DNA of 64,000 nt from Athripsodes cinereus. Lineage: Eukaryota > Arthropoda > Insecta > Trichoptera > Leptoceridae. The stretch is from the NCBI GenBank assembly GCA_947579605.1, contig OX388317.1, forward strand, positions 18,309,384 to 18,373,383. Direction: 5' to 3'. The position numbers and the translations under genes were made by a program. Under the pieces are notes generated by a model that saw only the letters and a list, made by a program, of their open reading frames with translations, was not told the origin of the DNA and did no database searches. Below, piece by piece: positions 43,576 through 54,770 of this stretch; the first letter of the stretch is position 1; every line of letters starts with the position of its first letter.

Positions 43576-43819
43576 CGAAGAATTGGAAAATATGTCGTTC
43601 TTTAAATTTATCAAAATTATTAAATGACAATGAGATGCAACAATTTATTGAACAGACTACATATGAAAATATTTTATGAAGACTTGTATGTATTTAATGT
43701 TAAGGTTTTCACTATAAATAAAACAAAACGGTTAAACCTAATATCCAAAGTGCAGTCTTATAGTATGACCACAGAGTTTAAGGTTCAGATATACATTTAA
43801 AGTTTTAACATTTTAAGAA

Positions 43820-43900
43820 TAATAATAATAATAATAATAATAAAAAGATAATTTATTTGGCGCTGTTTAATGGTCCGTGACCATCTCAAGAGCGCCGTGG
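43820..43900 (-). mobile_element. R repeat with (ATT)n tail
   Basis: Minus strand: CACGGCGCTCTTGAGATGGT, CACGGACCATTAAACAGCGC, CAAATAAATTATC, then (ATT)n (43821-43843). A second copy, plus strand, is at 56590-56671. GGCGC...GCGCC forms a short stem. It overlaps the end of the EF-hand frame and supplies its stop codon. Confidence 0.78.
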
Positions 43901-44260
43901 CTTGTTAGTTAAGTTGGAAGCATCTTCTAGGTCAAACATGAAGTTCATGTAACGCTGCTGCCACTGCAGAGGACGGTCGGGACTTTGGGCAAACTCATCC
44001 CACATAGAACTCCATTCATTCACAGACACCTCTCCATCTTTATTGGCATCAGTTCTCTGCCTCAGGACATCCCATATCTTGGTCATGGTGTCGTACGTCT
44101 CTACGTTCATAGGATGACTCTGGGGCCATCCACGACGAGTGCAGATTTTCTCAATAGCTAACTCGAAGTCCTTCTTTTCGAGCGTTCCACTTTGGTTGAC
44201 ATCAAAGAAAACGTTGGACACATAGAGAAGCTTCTTCTTACGGAGATATGAGATAGGCAT
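43886..44260 (-). CDS. Truncated EF-hand protein, calexcitin / juvenile hormone diol kinase-like; probable pseudogene
   Basis: 124 codons, ATG at 44260. The N-terminus LRKKKLLYVSNVFFDVNQSG closely resembles insect calexcitin/JH diol kinase proteins (cytosolic EF-hand proteins; JH diol kinase phosphorylates juvenile hormone diol). EF-hand loop 1 is at residues 20-31 (DVNQSGTLEKKD; Asp at position 12 rather than the usual Glu), loop 2 at 71-82 (DANKDGEVSVNE, canonical). The following MNFMFDLEDAS, about 105-115, is where family members enter a third EF-hand, but the sequence instead runs NLTNKPRRS and stops inside dispersed repeat R. The family is normally ~180-190 residues, so the last third is missing. 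No splice donor GT is visible at the break. 115 family-like codons without a lesion suggest recent loss or a recent duplicate. Family recognised from memory, not searched. Confidence 0.8.
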   Translation of the reverse strand: MPISYLRKKKLLYVSNVFFDVNQSGTLEKKDFELAIEKICTRRGWPQSHPMNVETYDTMTKIWDVLRQRTDANKDGEVSVNEWSSMWDEFAQSPDRPLQWQQRYMNFMFDLEDASNLTNKPRRS

Positions 44261-44664
44261 CGTGGTAAATTGGAATCGTGAGACAAAGCAGTATTTTTGT
44301 CTCTTTCACCCGCTGTGTTGTTGCGAGTAGTCGGTGTTGTTATCCTTTTCTGTTACACTACCGGACATACACTGCTCACTACACGCTGGCACTTGTGAGA
44401 CAACAAAGTGATTCCCGGAAGGGGTCGATTTTTTTAACACGTGTTTTGTCAATAGAAGCGGGAATGTAACACAAAATGATGACTTGTTAAAGTTTTGAAG
44501 AGACAATCAACAATAATGAATATTAATTTATTTCGAGTTTTGATGAAGTTTAAGAATAACTAAAAAGTGATGGAGAAATATTCATATACAGTATATATAT
44601 ATGACTTTCAGATGTATATATTGCTTCATTTCTTTATAAGCTGTTTATTAAAAATATTTACTTT
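44261..44664. other. Region upstream of the EF-hand frame
   Basis: Upstream (minus-strand sense) sequence to about 44470 is less AT-rich than average (GTGCCAGCGTGTAGTGAGCA, CATGTCCGG-type words) and could be a 5' UTR or promoter. No TATA box or initiator can be assigned. Confidence 0.3.
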
Positions 44665-44760
44665 GTGTGTCGTAGAGCACACGGCAAAGAATTGGTCTCC
44701 CACTTTTTTCCGTAAGTTTTCGAGTGTCCCATAAAAGGCAGATATTTCAAAAGAATGAAT
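44665..44760 (+). mobile_element. S-family SINE, 5' part only
   Basis: CGTAGAGCACACGGCAAAGA, ATTGGTCTCCCACTTTTTTC, CGTAAGTTTTCGAGTGTCCC, ATAAAAGGCAGATATTTC. The 3' part is lost; a second, 5'-truncated S unit begins at 44885. Confidence 0.82.
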
Positions 44761-44884
44761 GAAATATGATATACCTTATCCTATTTTGCGTCAATTGAGC
44801 CAATTCTTACCACTAAGTTCCAAATAGTCTGACAATATTTAATATAAATTGTATATTGTGAAATATTAAGATATTTCGATATAG

Positions 44885-45062
44885 TTCACGAGTATCATAT
44901 TAAAGGCTGATTTCCGAAAATTTAAGACACTTAACATCTAAAATTCAACAATGAGGTTACCAGCCATCCTAAATGTCTTATTTTTTTGTTGGCACAGAAA
45001 GACCAGAGTTTGCTAGCTACCCCACTTTTAGGATATGTTGTGATGGTATAGTAGTAGAACTA
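44885..45062 (+). mobile_element. S-family SINE, 5'-truncated, (TAG)n tail
   Basis: TTCACGAGTATCATATTAAA, GGCTGATTTCCGAAAATTTA, AATTCAACAATGAGGTTACC, AGCCATCCTAAATGTC, GCTAGCTACCCCACTTTTAG, GGTATAGTAGTAG. Confidence 0.82.
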
Positions 45063-45485
45063 ATTTAATATTATTGTTGTACTGTATTGTAACTCAGTTT
45101 TTCATAACCATGTAGGTAATATTATTTATGCCTTTGTGCTTCTATTATATTGAGAGCTATTTATTGATAATAACGGTAATAATTTACACATTGTAATAAC
45201 GTGTAGTATTATTTCATATATGATTGTAAATAGTAAAAATAATATATCGTAATAATAAATTTTATGGCTAAAATCTTTGGCGCCGTCGATGCCGTGATAA
45301 ATAATGTCTATCACCAAATAGACTTCCTCAAAGGAATAATATTAAAAAACAATATTTCTATCATCCTAGAATACTTTGAAAGTTTATTTTTGATATTTTC
45401 AATATTCAACATTTTTACATTCCACAAGGTTCTCGGACAATCTTCGTGTAAAAATTTGGGGTTGTCAGTGTATGTATTTTATTTT
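45063..45485. other. AT-rich sequence, no gene seen
   Basis: The frame at 45264-45563 has hydrophobic low-complexity content and runs into an S SINE. Not a gene. Confidence 0.4.
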
Positions 45486-45742
45486 ATAATATTTTTTTCC
45501 GTGGAGCACTCGGCAAAAAATTGGTCTCCCACTCTTTTCCGTAAGTTTTCGAAAGTCTTGTAAAAAGCAAGTGTTTTAAAAATAAAGACATTTCACATCG
45601 TAAATTCAGCGATGAGTTTTACCACCCTTCTAATATTTTTTTTTTAGTATGCACGGAGAGGACAGCTTGCATGTTTAATGCATGCACCTGGTGTGCTGGC
45701 TGCCCTACTTGTGAGATATGCCGTAATGGTGTAGTATTTTAT
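45486..45742 (+). mobile_element. S-family SINE, full length
   Basis: CCGTGGAGCACTCGGCAAAA, AATTGGTCTCCCACTCTTTT, CCGTAAGTTTTCGAAAGTC, AATTCAGCGATGAGTTTTAC, ATGCACGGAGAGGACAGCTT, GCTGGCTGCCCTACTTGTGA, GCCGTAATGGTGTAGTA. TATTTTAT.ATATT-like words flank both ends but are too AT-rich to call a target duplication with confidence. Confidence 0.85.
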
Positions 45743-46213
45743 TATATTAGGTATATATTTTTTGTATTAGGTACCTATATATTTTTAAACTTTCATCCTT
45801 CAACATATTTTTGGATAAATCACTGGTAATGTGAACGCTTTCACAATATCGCTCTTCTAAACAATCTGAAACATTCAAGACAAAAAAACATCACTGCAGT
45901 ATGATTAGATATACATATAATGAAGTTGTTATGCCTTGTACTTTTTTCAAGTTATTATTTTTATAGTTTAAAAGTCAATGTGAAATGTATTATTAATTTC
46001 TTTATACTCTGTAAAAGGCATTTGTTAAATTTACCAAAAAAATTACCTTATTAGCCGTTTTTAAATAAATTAATAAATAAATACTAACATCATATCATTA
46101 AGGCTAAAATCACCTTAAGAATTTTTCGTCCCCTGAAGTATTTGTACAGAGGAAATGTTCAAATGACTGATATTAAAAAAATTCATGTTATAGTTTGAAT
46201 AAATTTGAATCAT
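45743..46213. other. AT-rich sequence, no gene seen
   Basis: Nothing recognised. Confidence 0.4.
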
Positions 46214-46330
46214 ATATAATTTTTTTGTTTGATTCTCACAAACATACAATTATTACAATATACAGTACAAAAGATAAAAAAAGTCGGCGCATAAACCAGT
46301 AAACCAGCAAATTATTCCTGCTTATTTATT
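46214..46330 (-). mobile_element. LINE 3'-end fragment, pair of 10425-10520
   Basis: ACATACAATTATTACAATAT, GATAAAAAAAGTCGGCGCAT, AAACCAGTAAACCAGCAAAT correspond to 10447-10515. Confidence 0.6.
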
Positions 46331-46994
46331 GAAATATAATCCGTCCTCTATCACTTAGTGATTGTAGTCTATGAGCAACTTTAATATAAAAGAGATATGT
46401 AGATAGAGAGAGAGAAATTATGACAGGTATATCTAATTAAGACATTCTCAACATGATCCAACCAAGATCATCTTCTCGCCCGTAATATTGAAACTACATT
46501 AAACATGATCCTACTAATGTACATCAGTTCGTAACCTATCAACTTTCTTCTATAAGAGTTCATCTGGTATGTCACATAGAGTATCTAATTGAACTTGATC
46601 CTATTTCATGTCTATATTTGTAATGAAACTTGATACACCTATTGTAAAACACCCTTAGACTTAGGTTATTATATCACTTAATAATAATATATGCCCGTGT
46701 TGAACACTTGTATTTAGAAATTCGAGAAGTACTCATCGAGCTATTGACAATCATTCACCACAACAAAAATCTCAGAATATTGTTTATGTACTAGTTGTCA
46801 AGCCCGACATTACTCAGTGATAATTTTCGAACATACATAAGTGCTATCAATATTTTTACCATCTAAATTATTTAAAACTTGTATACTTTATATTTGGATG
46901 CCAATTAAGTATTATTAATTTCTTTCCTTGAGAAATACTTGTAATAGTACAAGTGAAAGTAAAATTAAAACTTAGTCATAATTATGTAAGAATG
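46331..46994. other. AT-rich sequence, no gene seen
   Basis: Nothing recognised. Confidence 0.4.
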
Positions 46995-47100
46995 AATCAA
47001 AATTCTTTGACAAAGAGGGTAAACTTATCTAAAAGAGAGAGTGTGAGAAAGAACTACATGGCTTGATCACGTGGATCAAATTCTCAAAGACGATCGAATC
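46995..47100 (+). mobile_element. LINE family A, short internal fragment
   Basis: GACAAAGAGGGTAAACTTAT, CTAAAAGAGAGAGTGTGAGA, GAACTACATGGCTTGATCAC, GTGGATCAAATTCTCAAAGA match 28057-28160, with a deletion of the CGCGGGCGTCCGAG segment. It ends abruptly at GACGATCG. Confidence 0.8.
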
Positions 47101-48473
47101 GACATTGGTAATACATAACTCAAAATCACCAAAATTCGAGATGTCGAGTTTAAGTATTGAGCCCACGATATTATATGTAACATCAATGCTATATTACAAT
47201 TCCAACAATTTACTATATAACATTACAACAATAACATCAGAAAGTTAAGTATGATGAAGAAAACTCAGAGACATATTCACAATACCTACATAAGTATTGA
47301 AATCATAAATATAAATATCCACAAAATCGCTCGAAATAAAAAAACAATTATTTATTTTTATATTTTCAAGATGATCCCTCTAGATTTATCTTTTTATTGG
47401 TTTGGATATTTGCGGCTTAAAAGAGGAGATTTTGTGGAAATATTTGATACTTACCAAGTGTTGGAAGCATTTGAGTCAATATGTATCACTGTTCTATAGA
47501 TTCTATAGTACCAAGTAGTGGTAGAGTAGTAGAAATAATAATACAACAGTAGGTTAGTGGAACCCAATAGGTTGGTAGGTAGGTAGGTACTCACTCGGCG
47601 TAGGCGGAAAGGAGTGATTTTCAATTTCCCATACAAATCAAACAAACAAAACTAGAACGCGTAGCAATATTGTAGAACAACCTTTAACCCTGTATTGTAC
47701 GGAAAACAATTATCTAATCGACAAGAAAAAATATTATATTGTAGGTATACAAGAATTACATTTTTTTAAATATTTTCTGAGAAACAACTTGTATTAAAAT
47801 TTATCGTAATCTCAAAACTTCATTTATTTATTTAATAACAATTCACGGCACTATGTCATATACACGCCTTTTTTATGTCATATATTTACATACCTACCTA
47901 CATAATTCATATGGTGTACACACAAGTATAGAAAATTAAGATACAACAATCATAATAAAAAGTCAACAAAACACAAAAAAAGAACAATACAATTGTCAAT
48001 ATCTCAGCAGAAATTATGAATAGAGAAAAAAGTCAATGGATCACAAGTCAATTCAACAGTAGGTAATGGTGTCAAATTTTCAATAAACAACGAGGAGTAT
48101 TTATGTGAGTATTTCAAATAAAAATAAATGGGACGTCAAATAGTACAGTCTTTAAAAATGGTTGTTGAGAAATTAATAATATTTAATGTCAAATGTTGAT
48201 GATTCCAGACGATTTTGCTTTTGTGCCGTTTAAAAGTCTCGAGAGCGCTGGTGAAGAGTACAGCCTTTTGTTATATACATACCTACCTATTTACGATTTA
48301 CTTGACATAGTTGTCTATATGTTATTGGAAACTTAATGGCATAGTGAAAAAAAAATGATATTTGTCACTACTCTTTTTTTTTTTTACAATATTAAAGAAT
48401 CAAACAGTCATAACACAATATGTTAATACACTCAACATGTGGACCAGCGAAGATTCCACTCTTACCAGAAATG
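47101..48473. other. AT-rich sequence, no gene seen
   Basis: Short frames at 47063-47248 and 47251-47499 are unlikely to be genes. A small (GTAG)n run lies at 47573-47588, followed by a GC-richer patch (CACTCGGCGTAGGCGGAAAG). Confidence 0.4.
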
Positions 48474-48906
48474 TCTTAGCCTTGAGAAAAAAGTTCACAA
48501 TTTTAAATTTTCTTAAGCCTAAGTCCATTTTCTTAACACCAGCAAAAGTTAAAATTTTCTTAAAAAGTCAAAGTAATTGTAAAAACAATAACAATTCAGT
48601 ATAACAGTACAGTAACAAATCCCACAATACTAGAAATCAGTCTTTCAGTTTCATTAGTCTTGAGAAAAAAAAATAAAAGTTAAAATTTTCTAAAAAAGTC
48701 AAAGTAAATTTAAAAACAATAGTAATACAATACTTATTTAAAAATAATTCAAAAATATAAAATATATAGTAAAAAATCCCAAAACACTAGAAATCAGTCT
48801 TTCAGTCTCATTATAGTCTTGAGAAAAAAAGTAAAAAATAAATAAAATTTTCTAAAAAAAGTCAAAGTAAATCTAAAAATAAAAAATCCCAAAATACTAG
48901 AAATCA
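48474..48906. repeat. Degenerate tandem array, about three units
   Basis: Units carry AGTCTTGAGAAAAAA, AAAATTTTCTAAAAAAGTCA, AAGTAAATyTAAAAA and AATCCCAAAAYACTAGAAAT, CAGTCTTTCAGTYTCATT. Block starts are near 48476, 48657 and 48818, so the units are about 180 and 160 bp long. The last unit is truncated. Confidence 0.8.
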
Positions 48907-48974
48907 AAATAAAATCACCAATCCAGTATGAGTGACAAAGCCCAATTAAATACACAGCCAATATCCAATTACTT

Positions 48975-49195
48975 CTATACCATCGTGATTATATCGCTGA
49001 AGTTGAAGAAATAAGCAGACCAACTGCATATAATAAACATGCAGATAGCCTTCTCCGAGCTAATAAAAATAAAATATTTAGGATGAATGGCAAACCTTAT
49101 CGCTGTATTGGAAATGTTAATTGTTTTATATTTTTACAAACACTCGAAAACTAACAGAAAAAAATGTGGAGAATTATTTTTTCCGGAAACTTGAT
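48975..49195 (-). mobile_element. S-family SINE, diverged
   Basis: TTCTATACCATCGTGATTAT, AAGCAGACCAACTGCATATA, ATAAACATGCAGATAGCCTT, CTCCGAGCTAATAAAAATAA, ATGGCAAACCTTATCGCTGT, ACAAACACTCGAAAACTAAC. Confidence 0.78.
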
Positions 49196-49555
49196 GGGGT
49201 AAGTTTTTTAAAAGCTGTGTTTTTAAATTGATGCAGTGGAACGAAAATACACCTTTTCTCAAAACGGGACGATATTTTCAATCGATATAATATAAACTGT
49301 TATTTTTTAAATGAAATATTCTCGATTTTTCAGCTAAAAGGGTGTTTCTTTTACGTATAGTGTCTATTCATAAATGACACTGACAAAAAAAAAATGAGGG
49401 TTGGTTTCGAAAGTGGACAAATCTATTTGTAGTTATTGACAGCAGAGCTCAATAACTAATTAAATTTTGAGTGATTTCCGTTCTAAGTCTCTCATTTTCT
49501 CCCCTTTTTTTAGCTCTACACGAATAAAACTTCTGCATAACTATTAAGTTAAAAA
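49196..49555. other. AT-rich sequence, no gene seen
   Basis: Nothing recognised. Confidence 0.4.
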
Positions 49556-49800
49556 ATTGGCTGAGAGGAATGGTGCTCGGAGACGTGGACGTCCGAGGAT
49601 TAAATGGCAAGATCATTTGAATCAAATCCTACAGGATGGTCACGTGTTGAGCACATTGAACAGGAGAGCATGCATGAGGAATTGTATGACAGTAACGGAA
49701 GCGAAAGATGTATGCAAGGATAGAAGGAAGTGGCGCTCGATCCTTTCTGCCTACCCCGCGAGGGAAGCGGCGTGATGGTATGTATGCATGTATGTATGTA
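49556..49800 (+). mobile_element. LINE family A', 3'-end fragment with (TATG)n tail
   Basis: Frame ending 49775: AERNGARRRGRPRIKWQDHL, NQILQDGHVLSTLNRRACMR, NCMTVTEAKDVCKDRRKW, SILSAYPAREAA. Clearly related to the LINE A C-terminus but diverged (GRPRIKWQDHLNQ versus GRPRTTWLDHVDQ). After the stop: GGCGTGATGGTATG and (TATG)n. It may be a sister family whose tail has a different repeat unit. Confidence 0.88.
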
Positions 49801-50871
49801 AAATTGACATTTTTGGATCTGTTCACTTTCAACAGCAAACCAAATAAGTATACATACAAACGGACTCAAACATTTTTATATCGATTGTTTGTACATACGT
49901 GTAAACACTCTTTCAATAAACAGAGTGGCAAATAAAATATGAAATGAGAACGCTGTTGTCATTTTTATGGCAACACTACAGTGTAACTAGACGTTCAATA
50001 TGATATATATGTTTAAGTGTTAGAGAAAAACAAGACGCTGATTAATTTTCATGACTATTTACTAGTAACAAAAAAATAGTAATTTTACAAACTAAGAGAA
50101 CTTAAGAGATTCAAAAAAAGTGCTTGAATATTATATATTTATATTTTTTTATGGATAGTTGGAAAAATGATTGAATTTCTATTATATCTAGTAGGTAACA
50201 GTTGAAAACGACCAATATTGTTTCGAATTGCCCGGGATTGGAACGCATTCTCGCAAGTGATATGGGGGGACCCGACACAGCACATGAAGGAGAAGATATG
50301 AATATCATACTCTTAAATAATCTTATAAACATTACATCCAAATGGTTAAACAAAACACACTTTAATAAATTGTAAAAGGTTATAAATTATTTGGTTAAAG
50401 GGATAAACTTCATCAAATCATTTAAAATGGAATATTACAAAGTTAATGCCGATATAATCAAGGAGGTTAAATTTAAAATATGAAGAATTAGATTGAATAA
50501 TTATGTGATATTTATCAAACAATAACGATATGTTTAGGCATAAATATTAAGTAAATAAACGTTAACAATAAATAAATAACTAAAGTATTATATGTACACA
50601 TGTCTGCAGGTATTTAATTTCGGTAAAATTAGCTATTTAAATTGATTCTACATAAATTTATTTATATTTATGTCAAAGGTACTTACATATTTCATCCCTC
50701 ATTCCATATTATTTCAGTTCATATTTAGTTCATATGTAGTACATCGTAATATATTAAGAATAATTCAACTCTAAATTTCACATACCGTTATATAATTTAT
50801 TATTATCATCGCCATAAAGTAGTGTTCGTAGGGTTGTCACGACTTGAATATAATTCATGTGTATGTGTGTG
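49801..50871. other. AT-rich sequence, no gene seen
   Basis: Nothing recognised apart from the tail of LINE A'. Confidence 0.4.
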
Positions 50872-50948
50872 TACTAGTGATGTTTCGAATATCTAATTTT
50901 AAATTTTAACCGATTTGCGAATATCAAATTTTGATAATACTAATATCA
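50872..50948. repeat. AGTGATG...TCGAATAT patch
   Basis: ACTAGTGATGTTTCGAATAT, ACCGATTTGCGAATATCAAA. See 41638-41720 and 18955-19325. Confidence 0.35.
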
Positions 50949-52399
50949 TATACGTGTATAGGGTCTATTTCATCTCAGATTTTTACTATTTATTATAAAC
51001 ACTAGAACTCCTCACGTCATTCATTTGAAGTAAATATAAGTTAAGTATTCTTTTCTATTCTATTCTTCTCAAGACCGTCCTCTCGTTTGCAAGTGATTTT
51101 GATAGGTTAAGAAACAATATCATTTTCACCCGCCACGCTAGCTTTTTGGTTGGGTTGTGTCAGGTACTTTAAAGGAATTTATCCACTCACGAAAACACAA
51201 ACCATTACCGCCAAACATCAACCGGTTCAAAAATAAAAGGTACAATTAAACAACAATGGTAATAATACAGCTTATTTTACAAACTTAAAGAGGCAGTTCG
51301 ATCTTTCAACACTAATTTCCAAGAGATATTTCCTGATCGTTTTCAAGGTACCACACCCAAATTGGTAAATTTACCAACGGTTTGTATGCGAAAAGTTAAT
51401 TATTATAGATTCGTACTAATTAATCGTGTGTACTACCTCTGGTCCTAATCTGATAGTACGTACCAATGATTCGTTGTGAAATTTCGTTAGTATTTTTCTC
51501 AGTGTATGAGTCAACGATCCAAAAGGAAAAGTATTATAAATTTTAGGTATCAATACTGTGTGAAAACGCTGACGAAAAGCTGTTTTTTTATACTTTATCA
51601 ACTTCTAACATGCTGCCAATATTCTCATACAAATAAATAAATAAATAAATAAATACTTTCTTTACAAATGCGATTATTTAGCACAAAACCAGTACCTACT
51701 GTACTACAACATATGTAATTTACCCGTCTTGATTGTCAAAGCAAACAATTATCAAATTTCTCGAGAACATAAATTATGTTATTCAGTTCTTTATTACTAA
51801 TTAACTGGAATATAATTATAAATTATTATGACTATACATATGTGTGTGTAAGCCAAGTGATATTATATTATTCTGTTTGTAGCTCTCAAAGTAATACGAC
51901 TTTTAAATATTACTCAAATAACTAACATTATCATTTTATGTATATTTCATGAAGTAGGTACCTTACATGAGACTTGTCTCTATAAGGAGGATATAGTTTG
52001 ATAATAATACATAGTTTTGGATAAATAGTCTCTACATATTGTTGTAGGTATCTGTATTGATTGTTATGTGTTTAATAAATAAATAATTATTAAAATTATG
52101 ATATGGGGTTTATTCACCACTTTGTGAAAATTTTGGCACAAATGAGCTCAATTTAGTTATAGCGTAGGTCATGAAAAATTAGTCTTCAGTTTTGTTTTAT
52201 AAGCGTATACTGAACTAAGCGAACGAAAAACCTTTTAAAATCAAAATTATCAGTAATACAGTGTTTATATAAATCTGAAGAAAGCCAAACATGGATTTAG
52301 GTCTTTACAGGACGTATAGTTGAATGAGTGCGTTATCCTTTTAAGCTAAAAATGTAGGTTCTTTGAATGTACGAGGTCACGGATATAAAAATTAAAAGC
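50949..52399. other. AT-rich sequence, no gene seen
   Basis: Short (AAATA)n run at 51632-51652; the small frame at 51416-51601 is unlikely to be coding. Confidence 0.4.
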
Positions 52400-52628
52400 G
52401 ATAATTGGAAAAGTTTTCGAGTGTCCTGTAAAAGGCAGGTGTTCGAAAAAATTAAGACATTTTACATCTTAAATTCAGCGATGAGGCTTGCCACCCATCC
52501 TGAATGTCTTGATTTTATATTGGCACGAAGTGGACAGTTTGCATGTTTCTTAAATGTAGCTGATCTGCTGGCTACCCCACTTGTGGGATATGCCGTGATG
52601 GTATAGTAGTAGTAGTAGTAGATAATTG
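52400..52628 (+). mobile_element. S-family SINE, 5'-truncated, with 8-bp target duplication
   Basis: GATAATTG at 52400-52407 and 52621-52628 flanks a unit beginning AAAAGTTTTCGAGTGTCCTG, lacking the CCGTGGAGCAC...CTCTTTTCC 5' part, and ending GCCGTGATGGTATAG(TAG)n. 5' truncation with a duplication and intact 3' tail is the expected product of LINE-type target-primed reverse transcription. Confidence 0.9.
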
Positions 52629-54770
52629 TAACAAAGTATAGAAACTCATTTTGTTAAATCATGTCGTGAAATTATCACATTGTATAATAATATTAATAAG
52701 GGATAGGTATTTATTATTCTTTGGGATATGTGAGTAGACTAACTAAATTTAGTTTAGAATTTTAGTAAAAAGTGAAATTTTCTCTAGCAGGACACTAAAA
52801 ATATAAGGAAAAGAGTACAAACCTTTTTTTTTGTAATTCTACGGAAAATATATTTCCTACTAGCTGACCCAGCGAACTTCGTGCCGCCTAAGAATCAATG
52901 AGTAAAGTAAGTAAGTAATGAGTGATTAATATTTTTAATCTCTTTACAAACTCCCATAATTGTCCAAATGTGTCATCGTATAGTGTAAAAAAAATTATAA
53001 GTAATTCATTTATGTTGAACCATAATTATACTTAACTCAGATTATTCTGTTAATAAATAATCTGCTGTACGTAATATAATTATGTAGGTAGGTACTTATT
53101 TATTTTTTTAGGTAGATACCTATTCAATTTAAATTTATAAAAATTCTTTCCAATGATTTTTCCAAAATTGAAATTTCAGAAACACAGATGTTAAATTGTA
53201 TGGATAACGATTCAAATTTGAAAATGTATACAGAATTTATTCTATAAGTCCAATCTTTAAAAAAACTTCATCGTTGGTTTTGTATGATTCTCCATATTGT
53301 TTTTTATTGAAATTAAAAATGTATGGCGTGAATAATTTTCGTCGTAATTTTTCTTCTCGTGATTTTGTATGATATTTTAATAGACTATCGGCTATTTGGG
53401 GCGGAGATGAATCCAACAAATCAGAGATCATTCAAATCGAAACAACTATTCTTGAGTTATAAATGGTGTAACTAACACCACTTTCTTTTATATATATACA
53501 TAGATATTGAATATTTGGTTCACCCTTTGTTGTTGAGATGTTTTCGGATTAATGCGGCTCAGTGGCATGCTTGTGAAGCCTTTCAGAGAAAGTGATGGTG
53601 ACGCATGTTTTTTGTTTGCAGTTTGATAAAACAAAAAGGGCGAATGAGTAAAAGTAAACAGGGTAAAAATATGAAAACAAAGTAAACACAAAATATTTTA
53701 CGATATCCTTTTTTATGAATACACAAAGAAATTGTTTACATTGACAATTTTTAATTTTAGACTCTCTAACAACGAAACAATCTCGATATTAATTAATATT
53801 TGCCTTCATATATATTTTATTTATTATTTTAATAAATAATTTTTGTATTTCTCAATATAACCAGGTATTATGTACAAAATATGCTTGAATACTATTTTTA
53901 TAATTGAGTTTTTAAGTGGTTTACATGTATTCATAAAAAATCATATATAATACATACATTGATCATCTTTAATTAAGAAACTAGTGAATAATTAATGGTA
54001 ATTACCAATGCTGGTTTTAATTCACGGAGAAAGCAATCATTGATCTATTTCTCCAATATAAACATTTAAAAACAGATAATTAATAGGTACCTATATTATT
54101 GTTTCCGGGTGTGTTGCGTGGATTTTCGTTTCTTCGAATTTTTTTCTTCAATGTTGAGGCCATTTGATTTCTCAAGACAGCACAAACCCGAAAATATAAA
54201 AAGAAAATAAAAGACGCTACGAAAATCAAAACTTATATGTTTATAAGGTACATGTAGCGAATTCCATAGTCACTCCATTTGTAAGAGATGATGTGACAAT
54301 ATATAGAGGTTTTTATTTAAAATGTGGTAAAAATAGAATCCCCACAATCAGAAGACTAATCGCTTTGTTTGGCTTTTTACAAATTTACTCTATTTAAGCA
54401 CATATTAATAAACTTTATATATTTATACATATAACGCTATTCATCAAAACCACAGCAAGCGACTTTACAAAGTAAAAACATTGTATATCCATTAAAACTT
54501 GGTGATTTACTCGTTCGTAATGTGATTGGTGAGTCTAGACTTTGAGATTCTAGCTGAGAGATAATATAAACAAATTTTTCAGTTTTAGAAAAGCCCCATG
54601 GGTATGGAAATGTGGGAACGTCATAAAATTTAGTGGAGTATTTGCAAATTTTAACCCATCATGTTGTAAATAAGTCAAAATGGATGATACGTTATCTCGG
54701 ATTTTATGTCACTCTACAGGAAGATGCAAAAAATAAAATATGTTTGTTTTTATTCAATGAAATAAATTAC
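52629..54770. other. AT-rich sequence; repeat terminus near 52860-52905
   Basis: CTAGCTGACCCAGCGAACTT + CGTGCCGCC at 52861-52890 resembles the terminus of the dispersed repeat at 58745-59088 (minus: ACTAGCTGTCCCGGCAAACG). The body downstream is not recognisable. 54245-54310 may be a very decayed S fragment. No gene seen. Confidence 0.4.

Noticed and set aside
45264..45563. 99-codon plus-strand open frame
   Set aside because: Its last third is S SINE sequence and the rest is hydrophobic low-complexity translation.
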